Assembly: GCF_023078275.1 (NCBI RefSeq)
Contig: NC_062985.1
Coordinates: 3,348,001-3,412,000, forward strand
DNA: 64,000 bases
Reading direction: 5' to 3'
From: Leguminivora glycinivorella
Taxonomy: Eukaryota > Arthropoda > Insecta > Lepidoptera > Tortricidae
In this document: positions 1 to 10,975 of the stretch, piece by piece
Layout of the letters: each line of letters begins with the position of its first letter
Numbering within the stretch: position 1 is the first letter of the stretch
Translations under genes and position numbers: made by a program
Notes under the pieces: model-generated
What the model was told of the DNA's origin: nothing
Database searches by the model: none
The model's input: the letters and a program-made list of their open reading frames with translations, nothing else

Positions 1-174
1 AGTTTTTCGAATGTCGTCCACCCAACGAGCCAAGCCAACGGATACCGAATATCGTAATACAACCACAGTACGCACGGAAAGGACACTTCGTACAAAACCG
101 AAGTTTGACAACATTTCAAGGTCGAATCGTGTTATCCATTTCTAATGCATGGCACTTCTCTTTCAACCGTTAGT

Positions 175-283
175 CCGTTTTCACATTATCCGAATTATCC
201 GATCCGCTATCGGAGGTCGGAAGGATTTCAATGGAAAAAATCGGTCCGACATCCGATATCGGATCGGATAATGTGAAAACACA
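175..283. repeat. Palindromic MITE, family GTTTTCACATTATCCGATC, copy 1
   Basis: The two ends are inverted copies of a motif beginning CGTTTTCACATTATCCGA and ending TCGGATAATGTGAAAACAC, with a short centre. The same family recurs at 31001-31111 (one arm degraded) and 38550-38693 (best copy). There is no coding capacity, so it is a non-autonomous foldback element. I could not fix a target duplication and do not know the superfamily. Confidence 0.75.
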
Positions 284-533
284 CTTATTGTTGTGTGAGA
301 GGGTTGTCAAAAATCACCTTACTCATTAAAAAAAAATTAAAAAAAAATTGAACTATTTATTTCTTTCAAATACATTAATCAGTACATGCTTAGATCTTAG
401 CCTAATCTGTATTTATTCTAGATTGTTAGCCAAGACGAGTAGGTTATCTTTACATTTATAATTAAATACATGCAAAAATCTTAAATGTATTTTTAATTAT
501 TCTATATCTACTTTTAATATTTTACGATTTGAT

Positions 534-765
534 TTATGACTTAAGGTTTAACAAAGCTTTTTTAGTTATATATTTAATCTTATGTGGCTTAGCCTCTATA
601 TTATCAATAACATGGCTAGGAAAACCATTCAGGATATTTGGTAAGTAGCTGTTCCATACTCTTTGTCCATATAAGTTAGTACTCCTTGGGAGGGTTAAGT
701 TTTTTATGTTACTAAGTGCCCTGAGATTAGTAGGTCTAGTATACCTGTTTAGTTCTCATATCTAC
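534..765 (-). pseudogene. LINE ORF2 C-terminal remnant
   Basis: On the minus strand one frame is open from about 765 down to a stop at 534-536. It encodes a tail containing LPRSTNLYGQRVWNSYLP, the pattern seen at the extreme C-terminus of CR1/Jockey-type non-LTR retrotransposons (conserved R-x-x-x-Y-G-x-R-V-W-N). Only the last ~75 codons survive. The upstream catalytic domains are absent, as expected of a 5'-truncated insertion. The family call is from motif memory. Confidence 0.6.
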
Positions 766-1744
766 CTACGGTAGCGCACTCATAAGGACGTGTCAAGTAG
801 TGCGTTGTACCAATCCTTATAATTGCTACGATCACTGCTAGAACTTTTAAAATTCTTGGTAGAGGCTCTGTCCATTGTTCAGTTTCGCTTTACATCAGGC
901 ACTTACTGAACTTGGAGTTCAGGTGCTTAGTCCTTATAATGATTCGGCCGCTGAGGCAAATTTTCTTTATTAAGTTGACGTTTTATTATATTGGGCATTT
1001 ATTACTTTCTTCTTTATTTAGTAAGTTTAATTAAAAAATGCTTTTTAAGTGCCGTATCTAAGAATAAATCGGTACAGGGAAATGTAAATTTGAGTAAGCT
1101 GATAAATAATTATGTATTTTAATAATATAAAATCCCATTTTACGATACCTGATAAATTGTTATAAATTATTATAGGTTACTTGCCTCCTAGTCAAATCAG
1201 CTTCTTTTTAAGAACTGTCAAAACGAATTTGAACGACTTGCTAATATGGAATTTATATGAAACCGAATTGAGACGTCACGGTCAACTCAGTTACTTTATA
1301 TATTTCTACCAGACTTATTATTTAAATAGAAATTGGATTTAAAAATTACTTCTGTCCATGTTTTTCTTATAATTAACTGATGCTTTATTTCGTGTATGGT
1401 ATAAAATATTTTATTTTAAGTACAGTCAAGTTCCCTATTATTTAATGATCAATCGAAAAGTCACTGCTAAAGCTACGATTTTTATTTCACGTCTCTTATT
1501 CTACACAACAAAACTCTTAAAACGCTTAAATACGTACCAATTACCCAGAATCTCTCGTAAAATAATCCACGCACTTATTTCTTTAATAAGAGTATGACCA
1601 CTCCTAATTCTGTACTGAAAATCTTTTCTCAGACGAAAGGAGATGACTGCCCGAAATCGCTTTCCCATACAAACGTAGCCCTTGTTTTCCTCTCCGGGTT
1701 CACATCATTCGACATGTTTTGACAGCATTTTACCTCTTCTTTTC
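766..1744. other. No recognisable feature
   Basis: AT-rich sequence with stops in all frames. I see no inverted repeats, tRNA-like boxes or coding signature. Confidence 0.5.
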
Positions 1745-1925
1745 TTCTTCTCCTTCTTCTCAGCATATCATGGATTTCCATTCTCTTCTATAAGCGGCGG
1801 TTCTGTGCCAGGTCGGCCCTGCCGTCTTTTTGATGTCGTCCGACCATCTGGCTCGTGGTTTCCCGTCACCTCGGCTTCCCAGTCTAAGTCTCCACAGCAA
1901 TACTTGCCGGCCCCATCGATTGTCA
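1745..1925 (-). pseudogene. RTE-like LINE C-terminal remnant
   Basis: Read on the minus strand, about 1890 to 1760 encodes GKPRARWSDDIKKTAG followed by W-H-R-T-A and E-W-K, the terminal signature of RTE-type ORF2 proteins (G-R-P-x-x-R-W-x-D-D-I-x-K-x-A-G). Upstream, RWGRQVLLW matches the preceding R-W-G-x-x-V-L-x-W motif. It ends in an (AGA)n-like run at 1741-1755, which fits a LINE 3' end. It is a 5'-truncated relic and the catalytic RT is absent. Confidence 0.65.
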
Positions 1926-2417
1926 TCTCTGCGACATTATAATATGCATTTGACGTAGGTACTGTCAACTATAGTTGTGCCCTTTCGTTCAGAACTTTAA
2001 AAGTTTTTTGTAATGAATGTTAGGAGCGCTTAGAAATATATATGGATTTTGAAAGCAAAATTCGTTTGCGTATAATTCTTATAGTAATCAAGAAATAAAA
2101 ATAAGAACATTGCAGTGAGAGTACAGTCTGTTTAATTAATAAAAATGTTTTAAACAATTCAGAGTAAAATATTAACCACCAACCATATTCTTTATACCGA
2201 TTTTATAGGTTTTACTAAACAACTTATGTACAATAAAACCAACATCGAAATTGCAATACAAATCGCTTCATTACGTTAACCGGAATGTCAAATCAACACT
2301 TGATTTTTTCTTTCTGCACCGGTCCCAAAGTCATTCAGTATAAAGTCACTACACAAGGTAGACAAAACTTTATTCTGTATATTATATTTACCTTAATATC
2401 AATCGTTATCCAGAGAG
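1926..2417. other. No recognisable feature
   Basis: AT-rich spacer between a LINE tail and a SINE body. Nothing supportable seen. Confidence 0.45.
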
Positions 2418-2486
2418 GATTTGATATTTGCCAGTCGCTTTTCGGTAAAAGAAAACATCGTGAGGAAACCGGACTAATCACAATTA

Positions 2487-2629
2487 GGCCTGATTTAGAC
2501 GGCGTGCGAATTCGCATGCGATTTTAGTTACATTGCGGGCTGTTGAGGTTAGATCAATTTTGCACAGCCATTAAATACCGCAATGTAATAAAACTCATAT
2601 GCGTGTTCTCGTACCGTCTAAATAGGGCC
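2487..2629. repeat. Harbinger-type MITE with TTA duplication
   Basis: The ends are inverted: left GCCTGATTTAGACGGCGTGC, right CCGTCTAAATAGGGCC. TTA lies on both sides (2484-2486 and 2630-2632), the duplication size and sequence typical of PIF/Harbinger elements. It is 143 bp and non-coding, and it interrupts a SINE body, which gives a natural empty-site comparison with 15770-15800. Confidence 0.75.
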
Positions 2630-2664
2630 TTAGGTCTAGTTACCTTTCGGGTTGGAAGGCCAAT

Positions 2665-2797
2665 GGCCTGATTCACCACAGGTCATTGTGTGTTCAAGAA
2701 GAAAATATTGACGCTGAGTAATAATGTCACTTATCAAACCAGAAATAGGCACAGAATTGTTAGTGTCAAGTGTCATTGTCACTATGGTGAAATAGCC
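2665..2797. repeat. Second MITE inserted in the same SINE
   Basis: Imperfect inverted ends: left GGCCTGATTCACCACAGGTC, right ending GTCACTATGGTGAAATAGCC. Comparison with the SINE at 15603-15933 shows this block has no counterpart there, so it is an insertion. The target duplication is not clear. Confidence 0.55.
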
Positions 2798-2865
2798 TAC
2801 AGATGACAGTCGCTTTCATAAAACTGCCCATGCATCTTGGGATTTTTCGTCAAAGAGTAAAATGT

Positions 2866-3214
2866 GACTATATCCATAGAGGAAAATGGGAACGTTTGTA
2901 TAGAGAAGCGGTTTCCACTTTTCTTCTAAGAATGAACAGGAAAATCATTACAAGATTTAACGTAAGCAGTATAAGCGCCCACTCAGCAGCTATTCCGTAG
3001 GTTCTTTGCTAAGTGCTATTATGTCGAGTTGAGTGAGGGCCGAGGGATTGTTTCTTGTATCGAGTATTTTTATTTATTTTGTATAGAATACATTGTTATT
3101 GCTCGATTGGTTTCCAAGTCCAAGTGACTAAATGAGATTTTGCCGAGGTATAAGAAACTATACAAAAATAAAACTAAATCTCAAAAACTATCAAGTAATG
3201 ATAGTTTTTAAGAC
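2866..3214. other. No recognisable feature
   Basis: Short ORFs here have no family signature. No repeat arms seen. Confidence 0.4.
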
Positions 3215-3216
3215 TG

Positions 3217-3312
3217 GTACTTACTTCACTGGCTCAGCGACCCAAAAAGGATCTTGGCCTTCGACACAAGAGATCACCACTCTGCCTTATCCTGCGCCAC
3301 TTCACGCCAGAA
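3217..3312 (-). repeat. RTE-like LINE 3' end fragment
   Basis: This 96-bp stretch is the reverse complement of an RTE-type 3' end: GGCTCAGCGACCC then GGATCTTGGCC then CGACACA, the same order as at 6510-6560. Only the last part of the element is present. A shortened (TTAC)n tail lies at its left edge. Confidence 0.6.
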
Positions 3313-3497
3313 ACTATCATTAATGGCGTTAAAATTCAGCTCAGTTAAGTTTTTATCACGATCGTATGAAAAATTAAATCATCGCTATACCACCCTTCCG
3401 GTTGCATCTTTACCTTTCTTTGTAGCACTAATATGGAAAAGTTAAAGTTACAGATAGCTACGATACGCTAAGAAGCTTGAACGATAGTCATCTTGTC

Positions 3498-3610
3498 GCG
3501 TGTCACGGTCGCGTGATAAATGATCACCGTCATAAACGAGCAACGTCAGGCCGTCCTTTTCGCACTATTTGTAAGTGCGATAGGGACGCACTGATGCGAT
3601 AAAGTTTATC
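3498..3610. repeat. Degraded foldback MITE
   Basis: It contains GGCCGTCCTTTTCGCACTAT and AAGTGCGATAGGGACG as inverted halves, and CACGGTCGCGTGATAAATGAT at the left. The intact copy is at 13834-13935. The right arm here is mutated. Confidence 0.55.
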
Positions 3611-4818
3611 CAACTAGTGTGCTACGCCCGCAGATCGGCACAAGGGCGCGTAGACAAGTTGCCAATTGTTTAACGTCCATAGCTAATATAATTATTTTAT
3701 CTATAGCGTCCTTCGCGGGGAGTTGGACTACCTCTAACTGGTGGAGCAACTGGTGCGTCTGTACGTCCCCTCAAAGACCAGAATCTATTTCAGACCTCGA
3801 GACCGTTGCCTACTGGCAGTCCCGGCTTCACGCACTGTATCGCGTAGGAATTCCCCTCTGGTGCGTTCCTTGCTCCTCTTGAATGCACTTCTCGCATCAG
3901 CCCCTCAGTGTGACTTATTTGCAAGCAGACAGGTTGTTGTGCGTGATGTCTGAAGTTCTGTGAGAGGATGGATGCACGGCCTACTACTACTACTACTACA
4001 GTTAAAATGTAGCTTTTCCGTATTACTACGAAGAGTGATAACTACAGAGTATACGCGCCCAAGTAAGGACAATAATTGAGAACAGGATCAAAAGGGCCTC
4101 AAACTGAGCAAAGCCCCGTAACAATACCTTTAACAAATCCCATCACAATCTCCAGTCCACACTCATTATAAATATCCACATCAAACTACTAATAACTTAC
4201 ACTCACTCCAAAACTAATCGTCCGGTCATAACACGGGTAAAACCGCACCAACTAACACTTACACTCCACCGTGGCGCCACTGTTCACATTAATTACCCAA
4301 ATTAGTTCGCAGTTCCGTTAGTTCTAGATTAATCCGCTTGGATAGATAAGTTTGCTTGTTTATAACGTGGAGTGACGTAATCGAAATTGTTAACAAAACT
4401 CGTTATGGCGGAGATTATACGGCCTAGATTGGAAACTTCGCCTTAAGGTTATGGGGAGGTTGTTAAGGGAAACTTTGGAGCAGATGATACCGTGTGTTAT
4501 TTGGCAGTTGGCACGCACAACGCATGTTGCTATTGCGTAGGAATTGCTAATTAAATTAAGGAATATTAAAGGACATAGCTTCTTATATTAATTTTCACTG
4601 CTTTCAGAGATTCCTCACATGACCACAAGTTTTGTAATAAAGCATTTACAATTAAAGTATACACATCTCGTTTTTTATGGTCGAACACGGTCGGTCAGCA
4701 GCGGATTGATTGGTGATGAGCAATTAGTGACGCCAATGGACCAAAGGTATTTTACAAGCCTAGCTGGCCTTTAAGATAGTAATACGTTGTTTTCTGAAGG
4801 TAGTATCATCTGCCGGCG
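3611..4818. other. No recognisable feature (about 1.2 kb)
   Basis: The open frames at 3619-3953 are short and lack codon bias or motifs. There is a small (CTA)n run near 3981-3998. Nothing else is supportable. Confidence 0.4.
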
Positions 4819-4930
4819 TAGCCAAATGGCAATCGTCGACGCCAGACGCCGACAGAGATGCAGTCTAGCTCTGACGCGCCAATACGCAAGAGTGATAGTG
4901 ATAGAGATACGAGTAGATAGCTACGAAACA
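4819..4930. repeat. Partial MITE, family TAGCCRAATGGCA
   Basis: It starts TAGCCAAATGGCAATCG and carries the internal ACGCGCCAATACGCAAGAG block (reverse orientation) shared with copies at 10834-10975 and 13228-13376. The right terminal repeat is missing or decayed. Confidence 0.5.
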
Positions 4931-5382
4931 GATATTATCGTGAGCGTTTGTGCATTTGGCTACATACCCTGTGCAGATATGTTGCAGGTGAAAGTCCATT
5001 CCTGCGGTTAACTGTCCCATATGGTATGTATGTTAGTTTAGATTGGAATTTTGTTCGTAGGCGATGACGGAGACAAGTGGCAGAGACTCATCCAAACAAT
5101 TCATTGTAACCCATGGCATATAGTAAACGCAGAGTGTGGCCAGTGTGCCTATTACTATATTTTTTTGATGCGTTGCCATCCAGTCATCATCATACATCGG
5201 GGTTTTCGGAGCGGGAACGTTTGACATTAGCCAAAGAGTAGGTATTTACTTAAAAACAGATCGTACTTTAGCAGGTTTCTACCGAATGAATAATTGATTG
5301 AAAAATAAATAAAGATTAATCATACATAAAGGTATACATATTTTATAATGGCCATTCATTATCATATTATCAACCTCTTCAG

Positions 5383-5404
5383 ATTTAGATTTAGATTTAG
5401 ATTT
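5383..5404. repeat. Hexamer microsatellite (GATTTA)n
   Basis: About four head-to-tail copies of a GATTTA unit are visible in the sequence. Confidence 0.8.
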
Positions 5405-5604
5405 CTTTATTTCATGATAAAAATTACACTATAAATTTGTTACATGCCAAAGTTATGTTTATCTTCTCATCATGATCGTCAAAAATTAAGTCAGTAATCA
5501 GTTAAGTCTATTCATTTATAAATAAGAAAATGTTTCATAGTTTATTCTGAAAATCGTGTCAACTATTAAATTTACAGCAGGTAATTAATTAAAGTTATTT
5601 TTAA

Positions 5605-5696
5605 GCAGAGATCGGATTTTCGTGCGTCATCTCATACTAAAAGTCATTAAAATGACGTAAGTCACTAAGAATGTCGCAAATCCGTCCGATCTCTGC
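5605..5696. repeat. TTAA-flanked MITE
   Basis: The inverted ends GCAGAGATCGGATTT and AAATCCGTCCGATCTCTGC are bounded on both sides by TTAA (5601-5604, 5697-5700), the duplication used by piggyBac-like elements. It is 92 bp and non-coding. Since the inverted repeat continues into TTAA, the TTAA could also be part of the arm. Confidence 0.6.
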
Positions 5697-5885
5697 TTAA
5701 AAGTTATAAGACTTTTACGGAAATTAAAATAAAACTTTGTCACAGATTGTATACAACTCGCAGAGAGGTAATTATTCATTAGGCATAATATGATATTTTC
5801 TTAGACTAACATATCTGTTTATCTCTACTCTTTCTCAAATCATTCTCGCTCCGAAAACCCCGATGTATGGTCATCATCAATGCCG

Positions 5886-6456
5886 GTACTGCCACCGCAT
5901 GTCATTTTCTATTCAATTTCAATTTCGTTTTTCATATAAGATAACAGTAAACACCAAGACACTTACACGGTAAATATATAAGCACAGTTAAAACAAATCT
6001 ACACAGTTCAATAAACTTGAATTACAAGAAAACAAATAACAGAAAAAAAAAACAAATTATCTTTCTATGACACTCTACAAGTAACGTATTCAAAACGCTT
6101 GGTAATTAGCTACCACATCTTTGCGCTGCACATCAATAACATACTACCCATTCAACCCATTTATATTCATCGATTTTATGCAGCCCGAAATACATTGATA
6201 TCACAGTCATGCCTGAAATATTCAGGACAAAAGCATCGTGTAATCCTGTAGTCCGATAATTAATTGCGAATCAGTTCCTTTTTCAGTAATGGCTTCAATT
6301 GGGTGGTGATCGGATGACACACGGCTTTATACTTTTAACAATAGGAAAAAAATATATTTGGTTCGTTTAAATACGTAGAAAAATGGCTTGTTGTAGGTAC
6401 AGTTGATTTCAATACTAGGTTTGCAATACTTTTGCACTGTGCAGTATTTATTTAAT
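5886..6456. other. No recognisable feature
   Basis: AT-rich spacer. No coding or repeat structure recognised. Confidence 0.4.
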
Positions 6457-7042
6457 AAGGTACAGAGGGGCAAATCTCGACTGGGGGGCAAATGTAACTT
6501 ACTTACTTACTGCGATGGCTCAGCGACCCGAAGTGGATCTTGGCCTCCGACACAATATTCCGACATTCGCTCCTATCCTGTGCGATCTGATGCCACTGTC
6601 ACTTGAAGGTCACACAAGTCTTTCTGGACCTCATCGATCCATCGGTACCTGGGCCTTCCGACCGGCCGTTTTTCAGTAGATCGCCACAAGTGAACTCTTT
6701 TGGCCGCAGGATCCTCTCCCATCCTCTCCACATGGCCGAGCCATCGCAGACGAGAAGCTTTACTCTCGCCGATGACGTTGGGCTCGCCCACTAGCTCTTC
6801 CACCTCCAAGTTCTTCCTGACTCTCCAAGAGCCATCCTCTCGTCTCGTAGTAATGTATCTGGTCCATTTTTTCCATGTTTACAATGTTTGCATTATTAAA
6901 TAGAGTGTCCACCGGTTATATATGGTAGGCGTGTTCAGTGGATACATGTAGAACTCAACATCATAGTGTAATAATGGAAAAAATGGATTAGTTACAATTG
7001 CCCCCAAGTCGAGGTTTGCCCCGCTGCGCGCTGATGTACCTT
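6457..7042. repeat. Foldback MITE split by a LINE fragment
   Basis: The left end AAGGTACAGAGGGGCAAATC and right end (reverse complement of AGGTTTGCCCC...GATGTACCTT) are inverted, including a shared GGGGCAA(A/T)TGTAAC block. Inner arms around CCATTTTTTCCAT and ATGGAAAAAATGG also pair. Between outer and inner left arm lies an RTE-like LINE fragment (6497-6862), so the foldback is older. Confidence 0.6.
6497..6862 (-). pseudogene. RTE-like LINE ORF2 C-terminal fragment
   Basis: Minus-strand frame from about 6850 to 6573 encodes RLRWLGHVERM, then GRPRYRWIDEVQKDL, the conserved C-terminal signature of RTE-type ORF2 proteins. It is followed by the family 3' end (GTCGGAGGCCAAGATCC, GGGTCGCTGAGCCATCGC) and a (GTAA)n tail at 6497-6510. 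About 95 codons remain in one open frame, so it is fairly young but 5'-truncated. The enzyme would have been an APE-endonuclease/RT, and neither domain is present. Confidence 0.75.
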
Positions 7043-7177
7043 AAATACTATAATTTGACTGTGGATAAGTAAGAAATGTAAACAAATTTTGAAACACGAG
7101 CCTACTAAGAACATTTTTTTTAAAAGCTAAGAGTAAGTACCAGTGATCGACACGCTAACAACTCCCTTCTTTCACAT

Positions 7178-7230
7178 CTGATCATAGTTATTCTAATAGC
7201 TTTTAGAGCTATTAGAATAACTATGATCAG
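7178..7230. repeat. Perfect 24-bp hairpin with 5-nt loop
   Basis: Bases 7178-7201 and 7207-7230 are perfect inverted copies (arm begins CTGATCATAGTTATTCTAAT), loop TTTAG at 7202-7206. No known family is recognised and no terminator is expected in this context. Confidence 0.85.
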
Positions 7231-7629
7231 TTACTAATCACTAATCATTTGTAGTGGAAACTTGAAAAGTGTGGGAGGTTCATCATAAAGGTCAAATTTC
7301 TTTTCTGAGTCAGAGTTAGACGAAATATATTTTACTAAAAACTGCTAAATCATCGGAAGGTTAGAACCCCAAGAAAAGGATTTCTTCTTCAATTTATAAT
7401 GTGACCATTTTTTGCAGCTGTTGGTAAAATAAATCAAACCAAAGAAATTGCGGAAAAGCTGTAAATTAGAAAAGTTTCAAGTCTAGGTTTTCGCCGAGCT
7501 TTGCCAACCTTTTTTTTTTTCTTTTCAGTGACTAACAAGAAATCCGGCAGGTGTTTCTTTGTTTTCATTTAAATGAAAAGAGACTACCCACATCTATTTT
7601 TTATAAGTTTTTTTTTAATATACCGCTGG

Positions 7630-7876
7630 CGACCGGTCTGGCTCAGTCGGCAGTGACCCTGCCTGCTAAGCCGCAAGTAAATCCCGGTAAGGGCATTTAT
7701 TTGTGCGATGAGCACAGATATTTGTTCCTGAGTCATGGATGTTTTCTATGTACATATGCATGTATTTATCTATTTAAGTATGTATATCGTCGCTTAGCAC
7801 CCATGGTACAGGATTTGCTTAGTTTGGGGCTAAGTTGATCTGTGTAAGGTGTCCCCAATATTTATTTATTTATTTA
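7630..7876 (+). repeat. SINE family A, uninterrupted copy
   Basis: The tRNA-like head carries an A-box-like TCTGGCTCAGTCGGCAGTG and a decayed B box (AAATCCCGG). The body has TTTGTTCCTGAGTCATGGATG and TATCGTCGCTTAGCACCC, then a (TTTA)n tail. Because it lacks insertions in the TATGTATTTATC...GTATATCGTCG region, it serves as the empty-site reference for copies at 33916-35837 and 60893-61676. It would be transcribed by RNA polymerase III and mobilised by a partner LINE (family knowledge). Confidence 0.8.
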
Positions 7877-9859
7877 TGTCACGTTATTTGATAAAATGAG
7901 TTTCCAAAATGTTTGTCATATACAAATAAGAAATGGTCAAGGCAATTTTCCAGCCACTTTACTAATTTTTTTGTTTGTTTGAATTTTAGTGCACTAGTTT
8001 ATTGTGGAGAATGAAATTGGCATGTCGTAAAAAAGCAAACGCTATTTGAATTTGAAATTTCAATCCAACTTCTAACCGATATCGTCATTATCCCGTCTGT
8101 ATCTACTGTCAGACAATACCGGCTCTAAAGTGGCATTCGGATGTTAAGTGACGGATATTGTTTTGATACTACTATCCACGGTGTTTTCAGTCAAAGGAAA
8201 TAGTAAATTCGATGTACTTAGGATATGTTTTGGAAACTCAATGATAGAGGGCGTAAAAAACACTTATATGCCGTAGTGCAAGTTGTTCGCTAGATGTCAC
8301 TGTTACCCCCGCAAACTGGCTAACGACTTGCTGTCGTAAAATGTATAAGTATTTTTCAATGTCTAAATTTTTTGCTAGATGTCGCTATACCACCTGCTAA
8401 GTAGCGAACGACATTCTATCGTTAATTATATGTAATTATATTAAATAAGTCCGTGTTTGTTGAACTGGTTGTTGAACGATTACATCAAACCTATTTAAAA
8501 ATCCCGCCATAAATATTTGGTGTTCCATGTTTTGAAGGATCCACATGCTTTATGAACTATAAGGAACCTTTAGGCATGGAAAGTTGTCGTAACTTAATAA
8601 TAGATGGCGCTGCATTCGAAAATCTTGACTGATAACTCTATACCATACTATTCAATATACTTTATGCTACTATCTATAGTCGCAGTTTGGAAATAAAAGA
8701 CTCTAATGTATGTCCACATGCGCCATTTTTGAGCCGACACACCTTCATGTCTAAGCTTTTTTCCATCATAAAGTCCGGATCCACTTACTAGAACTTTTAG
8801 TGTTGAATGTAATACAATGCTTTGGGAAACAGTAATTCCTCAGCATATAGCCAAGATCCCAACCGCCTGCGTTGTAGCAAACGAAGCTTGTCTCTGAGTC
8901 ACAGTTGTATGAAAGAGACAGTAACGAATCGTTATATTTTTTTTATTCTTTTCGATGCCTTACTAACTCATCACATCATAACAATATCAACTCAAGTAAA
9001 TCAAAACACCGCCCTGCAACGATGTTTTCCAACCGTCCGACAGCCCAATTACGAAGAACCGAGACCAACGGGGTTCCGCGGATTCTAGATATTCTGTTGC
9101 AGTTATTGTAACAACGTTGCAGAAGGCGGTTACGCAAATTGAGTTTGGAGATTGTTAATTTGTTACCGGACTGTTGGGCAACGAACGGATATTTGTAGAA
9201 TAGAAAAGGGAAACCTTTACATCGTTGATTTTGGAGTTTTATTTTTGGCTGCGACTTGCACCTTGATCTGGTTGGACGCTTCAGTTTTCGGAGAAATTAA
9301 CTGGTACAGTGACCAAAAAATTTATATTTTTTTACAGAAATCGTAAAGCGTCTGGCTGACGTAATTGGTTACCGAAGAGCTATCGACTTCCTAGCACAAT
9401 GTATCGGCATTGCGATACAGCGAAGAAATAGATATAACCAGTATCTTTGGTAATTCTTCATGGGTCTATTTCTAAACTACTTACCTGATGTTTTGTATTA
9501 GTTTATGTACATAACTTTTTTCATGTTTGATAAAAAAAATACTGCATGCAAGTAGGTTACTGAATCCAACAATCATCAGAGCAAGTTACCCTTTGCTAGT
9601 ATTTTTATATCCAGTGACAGATGAGACGGAGCTATTATCGGCCTGTAGACAATTGCGGCCCTTGTTATTCCAACCAAGATTGTTTTTACTGAAAATGGTA
9701 TTTTGCAACGTAAGAAAGGTTAGAAATCAGCATCTTTATTAATAAATCAATTCATCAACCAATCAATCATTTAAAAACTTAACTAGACTTATTAGATAGA
9801 ACACAGTCACACAAAATATATTTACAAATACAAGATAGGGGCTAGCTCGGAGCCCGATG
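7877..9859. other. No recognisable feature (about 2 kb)
   Basis: Two short related blocks around GCTAGATGTC(A/G)CT occur at 8290-8310 and 8370-8390. The short ORFs at 8822-9111 and 9152-9742 have no motif. Nothing else found. Confidence 0.4.
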
Positions 9860-10150
9860 GAAGGGTGATTGACCGCATTCCCGCTCTGAATTGCGACGCT
9901 AATCCGCTGGGAAAGAAAGGAACCAACAATCTGGTCACACGTAACATCATAAGACACCGTCAGGACACAAATGTGCTCCGGGTCCCCACGGTCCGAGAGT
10001 CTCCCCACCCCAAACGGCTCAAACATGAAACCAGAGTTTATATGGACACATATTTGCGGTTGATGCGTTCGGCCGCTTCGGCGGCCTTGCCAGCCTTGGT
10101 TGAAGTACATTTGGAGGTGCGACAGTGCTAGAATATCCACACATGTGGCG
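9860..10150 (-). pseudogene. Remnant of PD-x12-D LINE-like C-terminal domain, copy 1
   Basis: The minus-strand frame ending near 9763 encodes DILALSHLQ, a stretch aligning with AFGVETLGPWG as FEPFGVGRLSD, and LSQRISVAIQSGNAVN. These align in order with DTLAPSHVP, FGVETLGPW and FAQRISIAIQRGNAAS of the better copy at 16149-16775. The zinc-finger and PD part is missing. This is a relic of the same family, strongly diverged. Confidence 0.6.
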
Positions 10151-10833
10151 ACAGAGGAAAATAATCATGCCATCTGGCCGCTATTCCTTGTTTTTTCATC
10201 CGTCCTTGTTTTTACTGAAAAAGCATGCTGCAATGTCACAAAGGTTAATAAAATTACATATTCAGGTCACACTGGCAATTTATAAGCAATGGATTTATGA
10301 ATAATAGCACCGGTCGTCAAAAAGAGTTCTACTTTATGAATTCGAAAGTTTATGAAGTAATCTGGGGTGTCATCATTGTTTTATACTCTTGAGCGTCTAT
10401 CATGAGTTTTTGACGATTTATAATGCAATCGAGGAACTTTGCGTGAAAGTCGTGGAATATGGCATTCATCGTTTGGAAAAGTGAATAGTGTCCCCAAACG
10501 ATGGCTTAGGTACTAAAACAAAAAATGACAAATTTTGATCCGCTTGGCGACGGGCTAAGAATTCCTTGGGTTGAATTTTGTTATGGGCAATGGATTAGCA
10601 ACCCATCCTGCAATATCACGATTTCGGTATCTTTCAAACCATTAATTTCTAAGAGTGGCGTTAAAACTTGAGTAGTTTCTTGTGCGTTGCCTATTCCTTT
10701 CCGGATTAAAAAGTCTTCTTCGTCGAAACCTCATGAGTCTCATGAGAGGGTCGTGACCACCATAAGTCGTTGTACGTTGCAGTGCCCTCCACTCAGGCCG
10801 ATCTTTTGCCTTCCTAAAGGATCCCTGGGTGGC

Positions 10834-10975
10834 TAGCCGAATGGCACAATCGCTCACGAAACGCTCACGAAACGAAGCGCTAGTAGATATCTATCTCTAT
10901 CGCGCTTGCGTATTGGCGCGACAGAGCCAGCGGCGTATCGCTTTCGTTTGGCGTCGGAGAAATGCCATTCGGCTA
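10834..10975. repeat. MITE, family TAGCCGAATGGCA, copy 2
   Basis: The ends are inverted: TAGCCGAATGGCA at left and TGCCATTCGGCTA at right, 142 bp apart, with an internal GATATCTATCTCTATCGC and CGCGACAGAGCCAG. No coding potential. Other copies are at 13228-13376 and 4819-4930. Confidence 0.75.

Larger units (their letters stand above)
2418..2865 (+). repeat. SINE family B body, split by two MITEs
   Basis: Segments at 2418-2486, 2630-2664 and 2798-2865 together match the body of the tRNA-headed SINE at 15603-15933 (TTTGCCAGTCGCTTTTCGG, then CGTGAGGAAACCGG, then GACAGTCGCTTTC). The tRNA-like head is missing. Two foldback elements (2487-2629 and 2665-2797) interrupt it, so the SINE is the oldest insertion here. 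Confidence 0.7.
5184..5880. mobile_element. Non-coding element with ~36-bp inverted arms
   Basis: The left arm (5184-5217) and right arm (5845-5880) are inverted copies sharing ACATCGGGGTTTTCGGAGCG, about 36 bp with a few mismatches, 700 bp apart. Another foldback (5605-5696) sits inside. The internal sequence has no transposase-like frame. It could be a decayed DNA transposon or two opposed copies of a short repeat. Confidence 0.45.

Noticed and set aside
1682..1942. 86-codon plus ORF with hydrophobic, Ser/Phe-rich sequence
   Set aside because: Antisense shadow of an RTE-like LINE tail on the minus strand.
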